64,000 bases of DNA from Bin87 sp965220095 (GTDB lineage: Bacteria; Chloroflexota; Dehalococcoidia; Lucifugimonadales; UBA3495): contig OZ244805.1 in the NCBI GenBank assembly GCA_965220095.1, forward strand, positions 2,852,001 through 2,916,000, written 5' to 3'. The notes under the pieces are model-generated. The model worked only from the letters and a program-made list of their open reading frames with translations, made no database searches and was not told the DNA's origin. The position numbers were made by a program, and so were the translations under genes. Positions 51,647 to 61,175 of this stretch are shown here, in pieces. The stretch's first letter is position 1. Each line of letters opens with the position of its first letter.

Positions 51647-52447
51647 TTAAGATGACAGGAATCCCTTGACCAAAGCCACGAATTCGTCGGTTTTTTCCAG
51701 TTCGGGGTGATGACCGCAATTTTCGAGCACGCTCACACGGGAGCCCGGAATCGAATCGTGATACACCTGGCTGGCGCTGATGGGCACTATGTTATCTTCG
51801 CGCCCCCAAATAATCTGGGTAGGAAGGCTCTTGAGCCTGTGGAGCAGATTGGGGAGACCGGGGTAGTACATGTATGGCCGCCAACTCAACCGGCAGGCCT
51901 CTTCACGAGCCACGTCCCACGCCTCGTTCAATTCCGCGCTGGGTTCGTTGGGGCAAACGTCCCGGAACTCCGGAGTATTCTCCGGGTCATGGAAGCCCGT
52001 TGTCAGAAAATCCTGCGCCACCGCCAGGAACATATCGAATATCTCACCGGTGGGTGGCTTGATACCCGCAGGGCTCACCAAAACCAGCTTTTTGAACAGG
52101 TTGGGCGACATCGTGGCCATCTCCGCGGCCAGCCAGCCGCCCAGCGAGAACCCGGCCAGATTGACCTGCTCCAGCCCCAGGTCTTCGATGGCTTCCAGGT
52201 ACCAGCCGGCCAGATCACGAATGTTCATGATCCATTCCTGGCGCTCGGTCCCGCCGAATCCGGGGTGGGAAGGAATGTAAACGGTGTAATCCTGGGCCAG
52301 GGCTTCTTGATATCTACGCAGACCGTGGTGGCCCAACTCGTCGTGGAGTATTAGCAACGGGTCGCCACTTCCTCCTTTAACCAGTTGGAGCTTCGTGCCT
52401 GCGACCTCTACGTAATCTTCGGTCCATGTTTGAGCGCCTGTCGCCAT
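51647..52447 (-). CDS. alpha/beta hydrolase
   Basis: 266 residues with the alpha/beta-hydrolase nucleophile elbow GFSLGGW (Ser near residue 101), acid Asp in IIWGREDNIVP and His in LENCGHHPELEK. The oxyanion region reads LLILHDELGHHG. MhpC-like or esterase-like; C-C hydrolases of ring-cleavage pathways share this shape. AGGAGG at spacing about 9 precedes ATG 52447. It lies 72 bp beyond the LLM gene start on the same strand and may be cotranscribed with it. Confidence 0.85.
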   Translation of the reverse strand: MATGAQTWTEDYVEVAGTKLQLVKGGSGDPLLILHDELGHHGLRRYQEALAQDYTVYIPSHPGFGGTERQEWIMNIRDLAGWYLEAIEDLGLEQVNLAGFSLGGWLAAEMATMSPNLFKKLVLVSPAGIKPPTGEIFDMFLAVAQDFLTTGFHDPENTPEFRDVCPNEPSAELNEAWDVAREEACRLSWRPYMYYPGLPNLLHRLKSLPTQIIWGREDNIVPISASQVYHDSIPGSRVSVLENCGHHPELEKTDEFVALVKGFLSS

Positions 52448-52747
52448 TTGCCGAGTCCTCCTCTAAAAAGGGCCATCCAGAAAGGGGCATGAATTTTCAC
52501 CCGCCGGCCAATCATAACATGGCGTTCGCTAACGGTCGTGATGGCCGCCACGGTTGGCGCCTGCAATCCGGTCTGACATCGCATTCCCCGGCATGTCGCC
52601 ATCACTCACCTGCCATGCCGACTTTCGTAACTTCTGGTCGTATAGTGCCTGGTGGTATAGTGCTGCTCACAGCATCCGGTACGAAATGCCCAAAATACCG
52701 AAGGGCCCTCGAAAGGATGCAAACCTGGATCGAAAGGCGGTGAAGCT

Positions 52748-53200
52748 ATGTCAAGGGTCACGATGATTCAGCACATCAATATCCAGATTAGCGACAAGGA
52801 TCGCACCCGGGATTGGTACGAAAAGGTTTTGGGCGCGGAGTTCTTGGACCGTGGGCCGGAACTCAACCAGGGGCAGCTGCAATTGCGGATTGGCAGCGGC
52901 GAAATCCATAGCACTCATACCGCGAACCCAAATCCGTCTGGGCACTTCGCTCTGGAAATTGACGACTGGGAAGAGATAATCGCCAACCTGGACGCGTTAG
53001 GGGTTCCGTACTCTGCGCCGACCGTTCGCGCCTACAGTGGCGGCCATTCGACCTACATTAACGATCCGGACGGGAACATGATCGAGTTGGTCCAACACCC
53101 TCTGGGATTGAAAGACTCCAATGGCAAGGCGGTGGAGTTGGTTCATGACCCGAATGGCCTCACCTGGGCCCGGCTCCCCGGCTACGGTCCGTCCACGTAG
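52748..53200 (+). CDS. VOC family protein
   Basis: 150 residues, glyoxalase/bleomycin-resistance fold: IQHINIQISDKDRTRDWYEK ... VLGAEFLD, GHFALEIDDWEEIIANLDAL and STYINDPDGNMIELVQHPLG. His and Glu positions are those of metal-binding VOC proteins. Two short ELV-H repeats end the chain. Standalone gene; reaction unknown. Confidence 0.8.
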   Translation: MSRVTMIQHINIQISDKDRTRDWYEKVLGAEFLDRGPELNQGQLQLRIGSGEIHSTHTANPNPSGHFALEIDDWEEIIANLDALGVPYSAPTVRAYSGGHSTYINDPDGNMIELVQHPLGLKDSNGKAVELVHDPNGLTWARLPGYGPST

Positions 53201-53311
53201 GGCGGCAGTTCTCCACGAGATCCGCCGGGCAACTCGCCCGGCTGTGCCTGGCGCAACGTGGGCCGTAGAACGTGGGCGGTGGTCAGATAGTTGCGGATCC
53301 AGTAACGGCCC

Positions 53312-54247
53312 CTACGCTGGCTCCACTGACCGAAGGCGGAGTTTGGCTTCCTCGAGAGTGTCGTCTGCCAGCGGCCCTTTCAGGGCCGCGGCGACGTTTG
53401 CTCGCAGATGGGAAGGATCGAGGGTGCCTACAATCGTGGTGTGGGCATCGGAGTTGGAGATGGTAGCCCGAAGCAGGAACTCGGTGGCCGTCATTCCCTC
53501 CAGCAGATCATCCAATCCCGCCTGCTCCCATCGTGCCCATATTTGGCCGGTCCCCTGTCCCGCTCCCGGCTGACCGCGGGCCACCCCGCCGCGCACGACG
53601 ACGCCAAGACCCGCCGAGCCAGCCGACGCGATAGCTTCGGCGTGTTCCGGTTGCAGAATCGAGTACGGAACCTGCAATACGTCGAACACACCCATTGCTA
53701 TGTGGTCGAAGATGTTCGGGAGAATGGAGGAACACCCGATGAACCGAATTTTCCCCTGCCTTTTCAGGTCCTGCAGCGTCTCGATGGCCCCTTCCTGCTC
53801 CAACACTTCCCTCGCCGGGCTGAAGTGGAATTGCACAATATCGAGATAGTCGGTTTTCATCCGGCGGAGGCTCTGGTGGCAGGCGTTGACGATGCTGTCT
53901 CTGGTGTAGTTATGAAACCGGGGCAATGGGACGCCAAATCTGGTGCGTTCAGCAGGGCTGAAAACGGTGTTGTCCAGCGGGCAACCGCATTTGCTGGCCA
54001 GGTAGAATTCAGACCGGCGGTGGGAGATATTGTTACCGATGTGCTCCTCGGCCTCCCCGTAATCCACAGCCGTGTCGATGTAGTTGATTCCGGCATCAAG
54101 GACGGCGTTCAGGATATTGGCCGGCTGGTCGGCCAATAACGGCCGCCCCACGCCGGCGACCATGGACCGTAGTTCCAAAGCGCCGAAACCCAATGTGGTG
54201 ACATTTAGACCGGTACGGCCCAGGATTCTCGTAGGTAGTTCTGCCAT
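53312..54247 (-). CDS. aldo/keto reductase
   Basis: 311 residues with the AKR TIM-barrel tetrad: Asp-Tyr in YIDTAVDYGEAEEHIG, Lys in FYLASKCG, His in IVQFHFSPAR. Cofactor-binding part near the C-terminus reads LLRATISNSDAHTTIVGTLD. Reduces aldehydes or ketones with NADPH, or acts in sugar dehydrogenation. Single gene; substrate not predictable. Confidence 0.88.
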   Translation of the reverse strand: MAELPTRILGRTGLNVTTLGFGALELRSMVAGVGRPLLADQPANILNAVLDAGINYIDTAVDYGEAEEHIGNNISHRRSEFYLASKCGCPLDNTVFSPAERTRFGVPLPRFHNYTRDSIVNACHQSLRRMKTDYLDIVQFHFSPAREVLEQEGAIETLQDLKRQGKIRFIGCSSILPNIFDHIAMGVFDVLQVPYSILQPEHAEAIASAGSAGLGVVVRGGVARGQPGAGQGTGQIWARWEQAGLDDLLEGMTATEFLLRATISNSDAHTTIVGTLDPSHLRANVAAALKGPLADDTLEEAKLRLRSVEPA

Positions 54248-54387
54248 CGTTGTCGTTATGCTAGGCTAGTTTGCGTTTCATGTCCATCGAGCCTTTGGCT
54301 TTGCGCCCGTTTTGCCGATAATTCCCAAGCGAAAATCCCGCGTCCGTGTTAAGATTCGAGGGAAATCTCGACACGACAGGAGCAACT

Positions 54388-54726
54388 ATGGGATCGATAA
54401 GATTGTATTCGGGCGACGATGGCCAATCCCACATTGAAGAGATTGACCCGGCCGACCATCCGGCGTGGAACGAGTTACAGGACGCCAAAGGGATCATATT
54501 CAGGGCCTCACCGCCCGGGTATTTCAGCGACTGGCACATTGCCCCCCGAAGGCAGTACATCATCACACTCTCTGGCGAGGCGGAGATTGGGCTTGCCGAC
54601 GGCACTGTCCACCGCCTGGGTCCCGGTGACGTCAACCTTGCCGAAGATCTGACGGGCCATGGCCACACCACTCGGGTGGTTGGTGATGTTCCCAGGGTAA
54701 CCGCCACCATTCACCTGGACGGCTAG
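54388..54726 (+). CDS. small cupin-domain protein
   Basis: 112 residues from ATG 54388 with AGGAG at spacing 5. Cupin motifs: SDWHIAPRRQYIITLSGEAE (motif 1, with one His only) and HRLGPGDVNLAEDLTGHGHT (motif 2 with two His). The fold is right but the N-terminal metal triad is incomplete, so it may bind a metal weakly or act as a binding protein. Function unknown. Confidence 0.7.
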   Translation: MGSIRLYSGDDGQSHIEEIDPADHPAWNELQDAKGIIFRASPPGYFSDWHIAPRRQYIITLSGEAEIGLADGTVHRLGPGDVNLAEDLTGHGHTTRVVGDVPRVTATIHLDG

Positions 54727-54976
54727 CTGCAGCCCGGTCGCCGGTTACGGTTACCGCTCAGGGTGCATCGGGTCGGGGGATCACGGCGATTCCGCTACCC
54801 TACGCACCCTGCTAGCCAGGGCACGGTCGGTTTGAGCAGGGCTAACGAGCCGGCGTCGATGCTGGTCAGACCGCCGACTGTCCACGCTGGCGAGAGATGT
54901 ACCTGGCTTGACGCCGGGGATCGTCACCGCCGGCGATCTGTTATGCCGGCATCGTTTTGCCAGCGCATCAATAATC

Positions 54977-56122
54977 TTACCAAAGCTCCTGCGAAGCCAG
55001 CCGGGCGCCTTCAACCATGGCAGCCATCTTGGCCCAGGCAATGTTTGTCTCCACCTTTCGGCCCCAGGCTGAGGTGCCAAAACCGCAATCGCTGCCGGCC
55101 ATAACGTTTTCCCGTCCCACCGCGTTGGCGTAGTTGAGGATGCGTTGGGCAATCAGGTCAGGATGCTCAATGAAGTTGGTGGTGGTGTCCAGCACGCCGG
55201 GTATTAATAGTTTGCCGTCGGGTAGTTCTACGTCTTCCCACACTTTCCATTCGTGGGCGTGCCTGGGGTTGGCCCCCTCTATGGAAAGTCCCAACGGCCT
55301 GGCCTGTAGTACCAGGTCCACAATCTCCCGGAGTGGGACATCGTGGTGGTGCGGCCCTTCTGTATTGCCCCAGCAAACGTGCAGGCGCATCCGCGCTGGG
55401 TCAATGTCCTTCAGGGCGTAGTTAATGACTTCCACGTGCAATTCCACTACCTTCTTGAATTCCTCCACCGACAGGTGGGAAAACTGGGAGACGCGCGTCA
55501 TGGCCAGGTCGGGGCAATCGATCTGCAGAATGAGGCCGGACTCGGCGATGGCGTTGTATTCGTCCTTCATCACCTCGGCCAAGGCGTACAGATAGGCTTC
55601 TTCGGTCGGATAAAACTCGTTGGGGAGGAAGTTCGCGATGACTCCCGGCGAAGCCGCGGTCATGAACACCTCTTCCACGCTCGCAGACGCCGCCGCTCGC
55701 TGTAGGGTTTCGATGTCGCGCTGCACCTCGGGCCAGTCCTTCCAGGAGATCGGCCCGGTGCAGGCAGGTTGGGGCATATTGCGGGAGGAAAGGCTGGTCT
55801 GCGTGGCGGCGTAGTCCGGGAAATCATTGTCGTCCAGTCGCGGGCGGGCCCGGACGAGGCGCTCGCCGTCGAATCCGTGGAGACGCTCCTTTACATAAGT
55901 AGCGTACTGCGACCGACCCTGCTCGCCATCGTTCACCACGTCGATCCCGGTGTCCTGTTGCCTGGCCACGACCTCCCCCACTGCGTTGCGGACACCGGCT
56001 TGAAACCGGTTTCCATCGAACCCGCGCTGCTCCTCCCGGTCGCGCAATAGCTCTTGAAGCTCGGGAGAACGCGGCAGGCTCCCAGTATGGGTTGTAAGAA
56101 TCCTGGACGTGCTTCTCTTCAT
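54977..56122 (-). CDS. MetE-like cobalamin-independent methionine synthase family protein
   Basis: 381 residues from ATG 56122, with GAGGGGGT upstream. It resembles the C-terminal (zinc) domain of MetE: TTHTGSLPRSPELQELLRDR, QQDTGIDVVNDGEQ, the zinc ligands in LHVCWGNTEGP, LSIEGANPRHAHEW and AGSDCGFGT. Single-domain forms transfer methyl groups to homocysteine-like thiols from non-folate donors, or act in other thiol C1 chemistry. Catalytic Cys/His/Glu set appears intact. Confidence 0.82.
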   Translation of the reverse strand: MKRSTSRILTTHTGSLPRSPELQELLRDREEQRGFDGNRFQAGVRNAVGEVVARQQDTGIDVVNDGEQGRSQYATYVKERLHGFDGERLVRARPRLDDNDFPDYAATQTSLSSRNMPQPACTGPISWKDWPEVQRDIETLQRAAASASVEEVFMTAASPGVIANFLPNEFYPTEEAYLYALAEVMKDEYNAIAESGLILQIDCPDLAMTRVSQFSHLSVEEFKKVVELHVEVINYALKDIDPARMRLHVCWGNTEGPHHHDVPLREIVDLVLQARPLGLSIEGANPRHAHEWKVWEDVELPDGKLLIPGVLDTTTNFIEHPDLIAQRILNYANAVGRENVMAGSDCGFGTSAWGRKVETNIAWAKMAAMVEGARLASQELW

Positions 56123-56338
56123 AGTTACCCCCTCGGCTCTGACGTAGGTTTGGGTAGTGGATGCCATCTTGCTCTTACGCCGGTGTGGGTGGACTTGCGT
56201 CAACCGACGGCGCGATTCTTCGGCCTTACCGACCACCAGCGCAACGATAAATCAGTCGTTCGCGTCGAAGATGGCCGGTATGGAACTCAACCAGCCGTCG
56301 GCGGAGCCACCGTCGTTAGCCCATGCCAGTTAGCCGGA

Positions 56339-57451
56339 TTATCGTCCCAATGGCCTGGCGGCGCCGGCACAATGAAAATCGACGGCAAGCCGCACCGCAT
56401 CTACCGGAGACTCTTCGGGTTTTGAAATATCCCGGTCGAACACTCGAACTGGGGAGTTTCCAGCTACGTCTTCCAGGTACGGCTCAACGACCAACTGGTA
56501 ACCGCCAGTTACCCAGGGCGAGGCCGGTGTGAACTGCCAATTGCGCTCCGCCGCGCCGGATTCCCCCTGGCCCGGTATCGGCGCACCCGCAGCATCCGTG
56601 ACCCAAAGACAGTGCTGCAGCAGGCCGTGATCCAGGGGGCGGTCGAAATCTACGGCCAGCGGATCCAATGAACCGGCTACCGGCGCAGTCAGGCGCCAAC
56701 AACCCGGATCAATTCGGGACCGCAATGGCGGGCCAATTTGGTAACTACGCGCCGAACCTGCTTTGAGGGGTTGTCCCCCGGCGTCGCGGAACTCAGCATC
56801 AACGGTTACGCGCACCGGCACCCCTTCAATCAGGGGGTAGCCAAATTCGCGGTTAGGGACCAGGCCGCGCTTGATACGGCCCGGGTCCAACAGCAGGGTC
56901 AAACGTCGCCGCGATGCGTCCCAAAGCTCCGGATCAGAGGGAAGAAAAACTCCTTCCAACTCCTCTCCGGTGTCCTCGCCGCCAACCCGGATGGCTCGGC
57001 CCGCCCATCCCTCGCTCATTGGGGCCGAAAATAGCACGTACATCCTTAACAGGTTTACGGGCAGTTCGGTTGCCGTGGGACGGATGGCTGCGACCTCGGT
57101 GGCCGGGACCGTCGGGGTTGATGGACGACGAGCGGCCCAGACCTCCGGGCTCCCATCGCCGCCGGAATCTATCACCAATGAATAGTCCATCCCGTCCATG
57201 AATGGAAATCTGGGAACGAACCATACCGACTCAAAATCCACGGCAAAGTTGCCGGCGATTGAAGGAATGCCGGGGAAGTTTCCGCCGGCATCCAGGACAT
57301 CTCTGGTCAGGAGGGTCAGGCGCCGGCTAAGTTCGCCGGTGCCCAACCCGTCCAGTTCGCGCAGTTCAGATTGACTCCAACCGCCGACCTTCAGACTTTC
57401 TTTCCCACGGTATTGCGCCCAATCGAGATGCAATTGGCGCGTTTGAGTCAC
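56339..57451 (-). CDS. protein with Ig-like end domain, unknown
   Basis: 370 residues; GTG start 57451 overlaps the stop of the preceding gene (GTGA). No signal peptide. The last third, WQFTPASPWVTGGYQLVVEP then GNSPVRVFDRDI, resembles bacterial SbsA/Ig-like C-terminal strands; the rest (YVLFSAPMSEGWAGRAIRVG, RRLTLLLDPGRIKRGLVPNR) is beta-rich with no known motif. Co-translated with the beta-propeller-like protein; the two may form a complex. Confidence 0.6.
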   Translation of the reverse strand: MTQTRQLHLDWAQYRGKESLKVGGWSQSELRELDGLGTGELSRRLTLLTRDVLDAGGNFPGIPSIAGNFAVDFESVWFVPRFPFMDGMDYSLVIDSGGDGSPEVWAARRPSTPTVPATEVAAIRPTATELPVNLLRMYVLFSAPMSEGWAGRAIRVGGEDTGEELEGVFLPSDPELWDASRRRLTLLLDPGRIKRGLVPNREFGYPLIEGVPVRVTVDAEFRDAGGQPLKAGSARSYQIGPPLRSRIDPGCWRLTAPVAGSLDPLAVDFDRPLDHGLLQHCLWVTDAAGAPIPGQGESGAAERNWQFTPASPWVTGGYQLVVEPYLEDVAGNSPVRVFDRDISKPEESPVDAVRLAVDFHCAGAARPLGR

Positions 57452-58542
57452 AACGTATTGGTAGCGTAGGAACGCAGGTGCGTGCTGCCGTCCTCATCCT
57501 GCTGTAACATCAACACACCCTTGCCATTCAGGTTGGCCATCCGCTTGACCCCCGGATGGGGCAGTAGCTCGCGGGGTACACCGACACCGGGCGTAACCGG
57601 ATCGGCGGGGCTAATGTCCAAGGAATCATCGGGTACCGTCAGCGGGCCCTGGCCCTCTATGTCCTTGCAGGCAATCTTGAAGACGGGGTGCCGGTCATTA
57701 CACACCAGCAGGTATTCATCACCGTCGTGTTGGTAGGAAATCAGGTCCAACGGATGGTTATGGGAGCCCAACTCAGCAACGGTCTTGCCTTTAACCTGTT
57801 TCCCCGGCTCGAAATCGACCAGGGAGAACTGCACTACCGGTGTACAGGTGTAACTGGCCAGGATGCTGGTGTTCCCCTGGTAGGGCACGAACGCTCGGAT
57901 CGGCGCCGCCGTTTCGTACTGGCCGTGGGACACGTGGAATATCTCCAATGAGTTGGACTCTGCGTCCCCGTTGAAGGGGAACGGAATCCGCCGCAGGGTG
58001 GACGTGAATTCTTCGTTGGACGTACCGGCCACCAGCAGCAAACCGGCCACGTATGACATATCGGTAACGGTCACCGACCGCAGCTTTAGTCGGGTGACCA
58101 GACGCGGGTCGTCTTCGTCAGCTGCGTCCTTGATGTCGTATTGAGAATAGGCCACATCTTCCAGTGGCACGTCGCTGATGGATCCTCCGCTGGAAACCTT
58201 AATCATCACCGGAAGGCCAGCGTCTCCGCTGCCCCGCATCACGGAAAAGTAGAGGTTGCCTGAGGTGGGATGGACGGCCATGTCCTTGATGGCCACGTCC
58301 TCGCGGGAGCAACCCAGGTAGGATGCCAGGGTAGTATCAAAGTTGGCCATATTCACGGCGTCGGTCTTGCCGTCCTCGTCGGAGTCGCCCACGTCGACGG
58401 CGAAAATGGCCGCCCCGACATTGTCTCCGATAAACAGAATTCCCTCCGGGCCGAAGGCCAACGGCCCAACCGACCTGATTGCCGGTGTGCCGATTTCCAT
58501 TCCATAGTCTGCGAAAATTGTCGAAGTCGCGTAATCAACCAT
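57448..58542 (-). CDS. beta-propeller-like protein, unknown
   Basis: 364 residues from ATG 58542 (AGGAGG at spacing 5; GTG 58545 is an alternative). Repeated segments such as GPEGILFIGDNVGAAIFAVD, KDMAVHPTSGNLYFSVMRGS and LISYQHDGDEYLLVCNDRHP look like blades of a six- or seven-bladed propeller. No catalytic motif and no signal peptide. It is the first gene of a coupled pair with the Ig-like protein. Function not recognised. Confidence 0.62.
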   Translation of the reverse strand: MVDYATSTIFADYGMEIGTPAIRSVGPLAFGPEGILFIGDNVGAAIFAVDVGDSDEDGKTDAVNMANFDTTLASYLGCSREDVAIKDMAVHPTSGNLYFSVMRGSGDAGLPVMIKVSSGGSISDVPLEDVAYSQYDIKDAADEDDPRLVTRLKLRSVTVTDMSYVAGLLLVAGTSNEEFTSTLRRIPFPFNGDAESNSLEIFHVSHGQYETAAPIRAFVPYQGNTSILASYTCTPVVQFSLVDFEPGKQVKGKTVAELGSHNHPLDLISYQHDGDEYLLVCNDRHPVFKIACKDIEGQGPLTVPDDSLDISPADPVTPGVGVPRELLPHPGVKRMANLNGKGVLMLQQDEDGSTHLRSYATNTL

Positions 58543-58664
58543 CACAACCTCCTATGTTTTACGGAATCTGATTTCCACCAGTGTAGCATCGCGGCCATGG
58601 TACTGCCACCGGACGTTGGCAAACGGAATGTCTTTGTTATACTTGTGCCACCCGGTGATCGACC

Positions 58665-58700
58665 GGACTTCACGACCAAAGCCTGGACTTCACGACCAAA
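58665..58700. repeat. tandem direct repeat GGACTTCACGACCAAA
   Basis: Two perfect 16-bp copies at 58665-58680 and 58685-58700, period 20, ending 15 bp before the ATG of the Rieske ferredoxin-like gene. Could be a protein-binding site in the 5' leader or a simple duplication. Confidence 0.4.
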
Positions 58701-58715
58701 TCAAGGAAAGTTGCG

Positions 58716-59084
58716 ATGACCACCGAACGACGAAAAGGAACCGTTTCCCTACGCCAGGTTAGTGGGTCAGCCCGTTCCAGAAAGGTCAGAGTAGATTTGG
58801 GCGAGGAATCTGCGTTTGCGTCCTTTCCGGCTCCCGTGAAGGTTGGCGACGCTTCGTATTTCTTGGTGCGCGGGCGCGACGGATACAAGCTGTTGTCGAC
58901 GGTATGCCCGCATCAGGGCGGGGAGATAGAAGATGAGGGCGACGAGCTGTTCGTTTGCGACGGGCACGGTTGGCAGTACGAAAAAGGCGAAGGCTCCTGC
59001 ATCACACGAGCCGACTTCCGAATGAAAGCGTTTCTGGTAACTTTACAAAACGACCACCTGGTCGCATTGGTGCCGGACGAGTAG
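58716..59084 (+). CDS. Rieske [2Fe-2S] ferredoxin-like protein
   Basis: 122 residues; cluster ligands in CPHQGGEIEDEGDELFVCDG then HGW, the CxH...CxxH Rieske pattern, followed by GEGSC. Such small Rieske ferredoxins donate electrons to oxygenases. ATG 58716 with AGG at spacing about 6-9. Hairpins lie just downstream. No oxygenase is adjacent, though one Rieske fusion is encoded at 48309. Confidence 0.8.
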   Translation: MTTERRKGTVSLRQVSGSARSRKVRVDLGEESAFASFPAPVKVGDASYFLVRGRDGYKLLSTVCPHQGGEIEDEGDELFVCDGHGWQYEKGEGSCITRADFRMKAFLVTLQNDHLVALVPDE

Positions 59085-59109
59085 ACCGTCGCTATTACCA
59101 GGACACCCT

Positions 59110-59129
59110 GGCCGGCTCTTGAGCCGGCC
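59110..59129 (+). terminator. stem-loop downstream of Rieske ferredoxin gene
   Basis: GGCCGGCTC and GAGCCGGCC pair perfectly over 9 bp around TT, 25 nt beyond the stop. No T-run follows, so termination is uncertain. Confidence 0.4.
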
Positions 59130-59150
59130 CTGGGATCACACCCGCCGATA

Positions 59151-59191
59151 GAAAATAGCGCCGCCCCGGGAAACCGACTCCCGGGGCGGCG
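59151..59191 (-). terminator. rho-independent terminator of amidohydrolase gene
   Basis: CGCCGCCCCGGGA and TCCCGGGGCGGCG (59159-59171 and 59179-59191) form a 13-bp GC stem with a 7-base loop. On the minus strand it is followed by CTATTTTCTA, a T-rich tract. It lies about 30 bp beyond the amidohydrolase stop. Confidence 0.65.
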
Positions 59192-59219
59192 TTATATCCC
59201 CATGACATTGCTGGTGGAA

Positions 59220-60896
59220 CTAACCCACCATGTCATAGCTGCGCAGCAGCTTGCCGGGAAGTTCGCCGGTGCACTCGTTTTCCACGAAGGTTACGGTGCC
59301 ATTAACCAGGATATAGCGGATACCGGTGGGCTTTTGCACCAACCGCTTCTCACCGCCCGGGAAGTCAGTCTCAAACCGCGGCTTATCGTACAGCAATCCG
59401 AGCTCTTCCATGTTGTAAATCATGACATCGGCCCAGTCGCCAACGCGCAGGGTGCCACGACCCTTCATGTCGGAGAACGCCGCGGGCAGGGCGCTCATCT
59501 TCTGGTGAGCCTGCTCCAGGGTCATCAGTTCGTTGTCGCGAATCCAGTGTCCCAGGAAGTACACCGGCCACACGCTGTTGACCAGGAATCTGGTGTGGGC
59601 CCCACCGTCTGAAACCGAGATGTGGACGTAAGGATTCACCAGCCGTTCGGCCCGAGCGTCATCGCCCTGTCCGCCGGCGGGGTGAGCGAATTCGGTTTCC
59701 AGGTCCTCGTCCAGGGCAATGTCCAGGAACGCGTCCAGCGGATGCTTGCCTTCGGCTTCGGCGATGTCGGCGATGGACAAACCCTCGTACTTGAGGTTCC
59801 GTTCCAGGGCCACCTCTACCACCTGCACCTGAGCCCAGTCCGTCCTGGCGTGCGGGCGATCCAGCACGTCGCGCTTCATCCCATCACGAATGCCGTCCTC
59901 GGATAGCTTGGCGATCCGCTCCTCCTTGGAGCCAACCAACGGCTGGACCCAGTTGGGCATATAGTCGAACAAGTTGTACTCGGAAAGCTTGAACTCAGCT
60001 ATAGTCGGCACCGAGCCCTGCTGGGCAAAGACGGGCAGTCCTTCCCGACGGACCTGGTCCAGCCAGTCGTAGCCCTCTTCGTCCCCCAGCACCACGTGTA
60101 GCGGGCGACCGCTCATACGCACCATTTCCGCCAACATATCCCGTTGGGCGGGGCGGTCGTCGGAGATGCCGATCGTCCATCCCAGGTGACCCACGCCAAA
60201 CTGTCTCAAAACTTGGGACAGTGCGTAGAACTCTTCTGGAGATGCCACATGGCTGGGCAGCCAGCTGCCGTCTTCGGGTCGGTCCTCCAGGTTCTTGTCG
60301 GCGGACAGGCCGAACGCCCCGGCCTTCATGGAATCGTAAAGAATCTGTTTCATCTGGTTCAGTTCGGCCTCGGTTACGGAGGTCCGTTCACGAGCCGGTA
60401 TCATGCCCAGAACGTAGCCGCGCAGCGGCGAGAAGGGAACCAGCGCGCCAACGTTTACGCCCAAGCCCTGGCGGTCGAGGCTGTCCATGTACTCCGGGAA
60501 AGTCTCCCAGTCCCAGCGCATACCTTGCCGCATCGACTCCAGAGGTATCGCTTCAATGCGGTTCATCATCCGCATATTCAGGTCCTGGTCTTCGGGCCGA
60601 GTCGGCGCGAATCCAAACCCGCACTGTCCGACGGTTAGCGAGGTTACACCAAACCATCCGGAGAGTGATGCGTAAGGGTCCCAGTTGAGCTGCGCATCGT
60701 AGTGGGTATGCAAATCAACCGCCCCCGGCGCCACGATGCAGCCGCTGGCATCCAGCTCCCTGGCGCCTCCGGCGTTGATACGCCCACTGATCATGGCCAC
60801 CCGGCCATCTTTGATGCCAACGTCGGCGCGGAGGCGGGGCAGGCCCGTGCCGTCCACTACGGTTCCACCACGAATCACCAAATCAAACTCAGGCAT
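59220..60896 (-). CDS. N-acyl-D-amino-acid deacylase family amidohydrolase
   Basis: 558 residues of the metal-dependent amidohydrolase superfamily (D-aminoacylase/DAN type). IRGGTVVDGTGLPRLRADVG start, metal-binding HTHYDAQLNWD, LTVGQCGFGFAPTRPEDQ, FGLSADKNLE, and C-terminal GRGTLRVGDWADVMIYNME. Catalyses hydrolysis of N-acyl-D-amino acids or hydantoin-like amides. GGAGGT precedes ATG 60896. It lies next to hydantoinase remnants, so D-amino acid or cyclic amide degradation is a plausible theme. Confidence 0.88.
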   Translation of the reverse strand: MPEFDLVIRGGTVVDGTGLPRLRADVGIKDGRVAMISGRINAGGARELDASGCIVAPGAVDLHTHYDAQLNWDPYASLSGWFGVTSLTVGQCGFGFAPTRPEDQDLNMRMMNRIEAIPLESMRQGMRWDWETFPEYMDSLDRQGLGVNVGALVPFSPLRGYVLGMIPARERTSVTEAELNQMKQILYDSMKAGAFGLSADKNLEDRPEDGSWLPSHVASPEEFYALSQVLRQFGVGHLGWTIGISDDRPAQRDMLAEMVRMSGRPLHVVLGDEEGYDWLDQVRREGLPVFAQQGSVPTIAEFKLSEYNLFDYMPNWVQPLVGSKEERIAKLSEDGIRDGMKRDVLDRPHARTDWAQVQVVEVALERNLKYEGLSIADIAEAEGKHPLDAFLDIALDEDLETEFAHPAGGQGDDARAERLVNPYVHISVSDGGAHTRFLVNSVWPVYFLGHWIRDNELMTLEQAHQKMSALPAAFSDMKGRGTLRVGDWADVMIYNMEELGLLYDKPRFETDFPGGEKRLVQKPTGIRYILVNGTVTFVENECTGELPGKLLRSYDMVG

Positions 60897-61175
60897 AAGG
60901 TTACCTCCAGCAACGAGTTGCGGCCAATGACGAATTACAACGGTTCCAGCTTACCCCATCAAACAAAAGGGCACAGTCAACTACCGCTAGTGTACGTGTC
61001 GCTATTATTCAAGTCAATGTGCTGGCGGTAACCGTAGCGTTTTTCTGATTGGCGTTTGTTTTCGTCCACCTGATTGCGAAAATTGGGCCGCAAAGGAATG
61101 GCCGCCGGGTTGCTGGGGTCGATTCGGAGGATAATGGCGTGAGCAGCCTGAAGCACAACGGATACCGATACTCGT

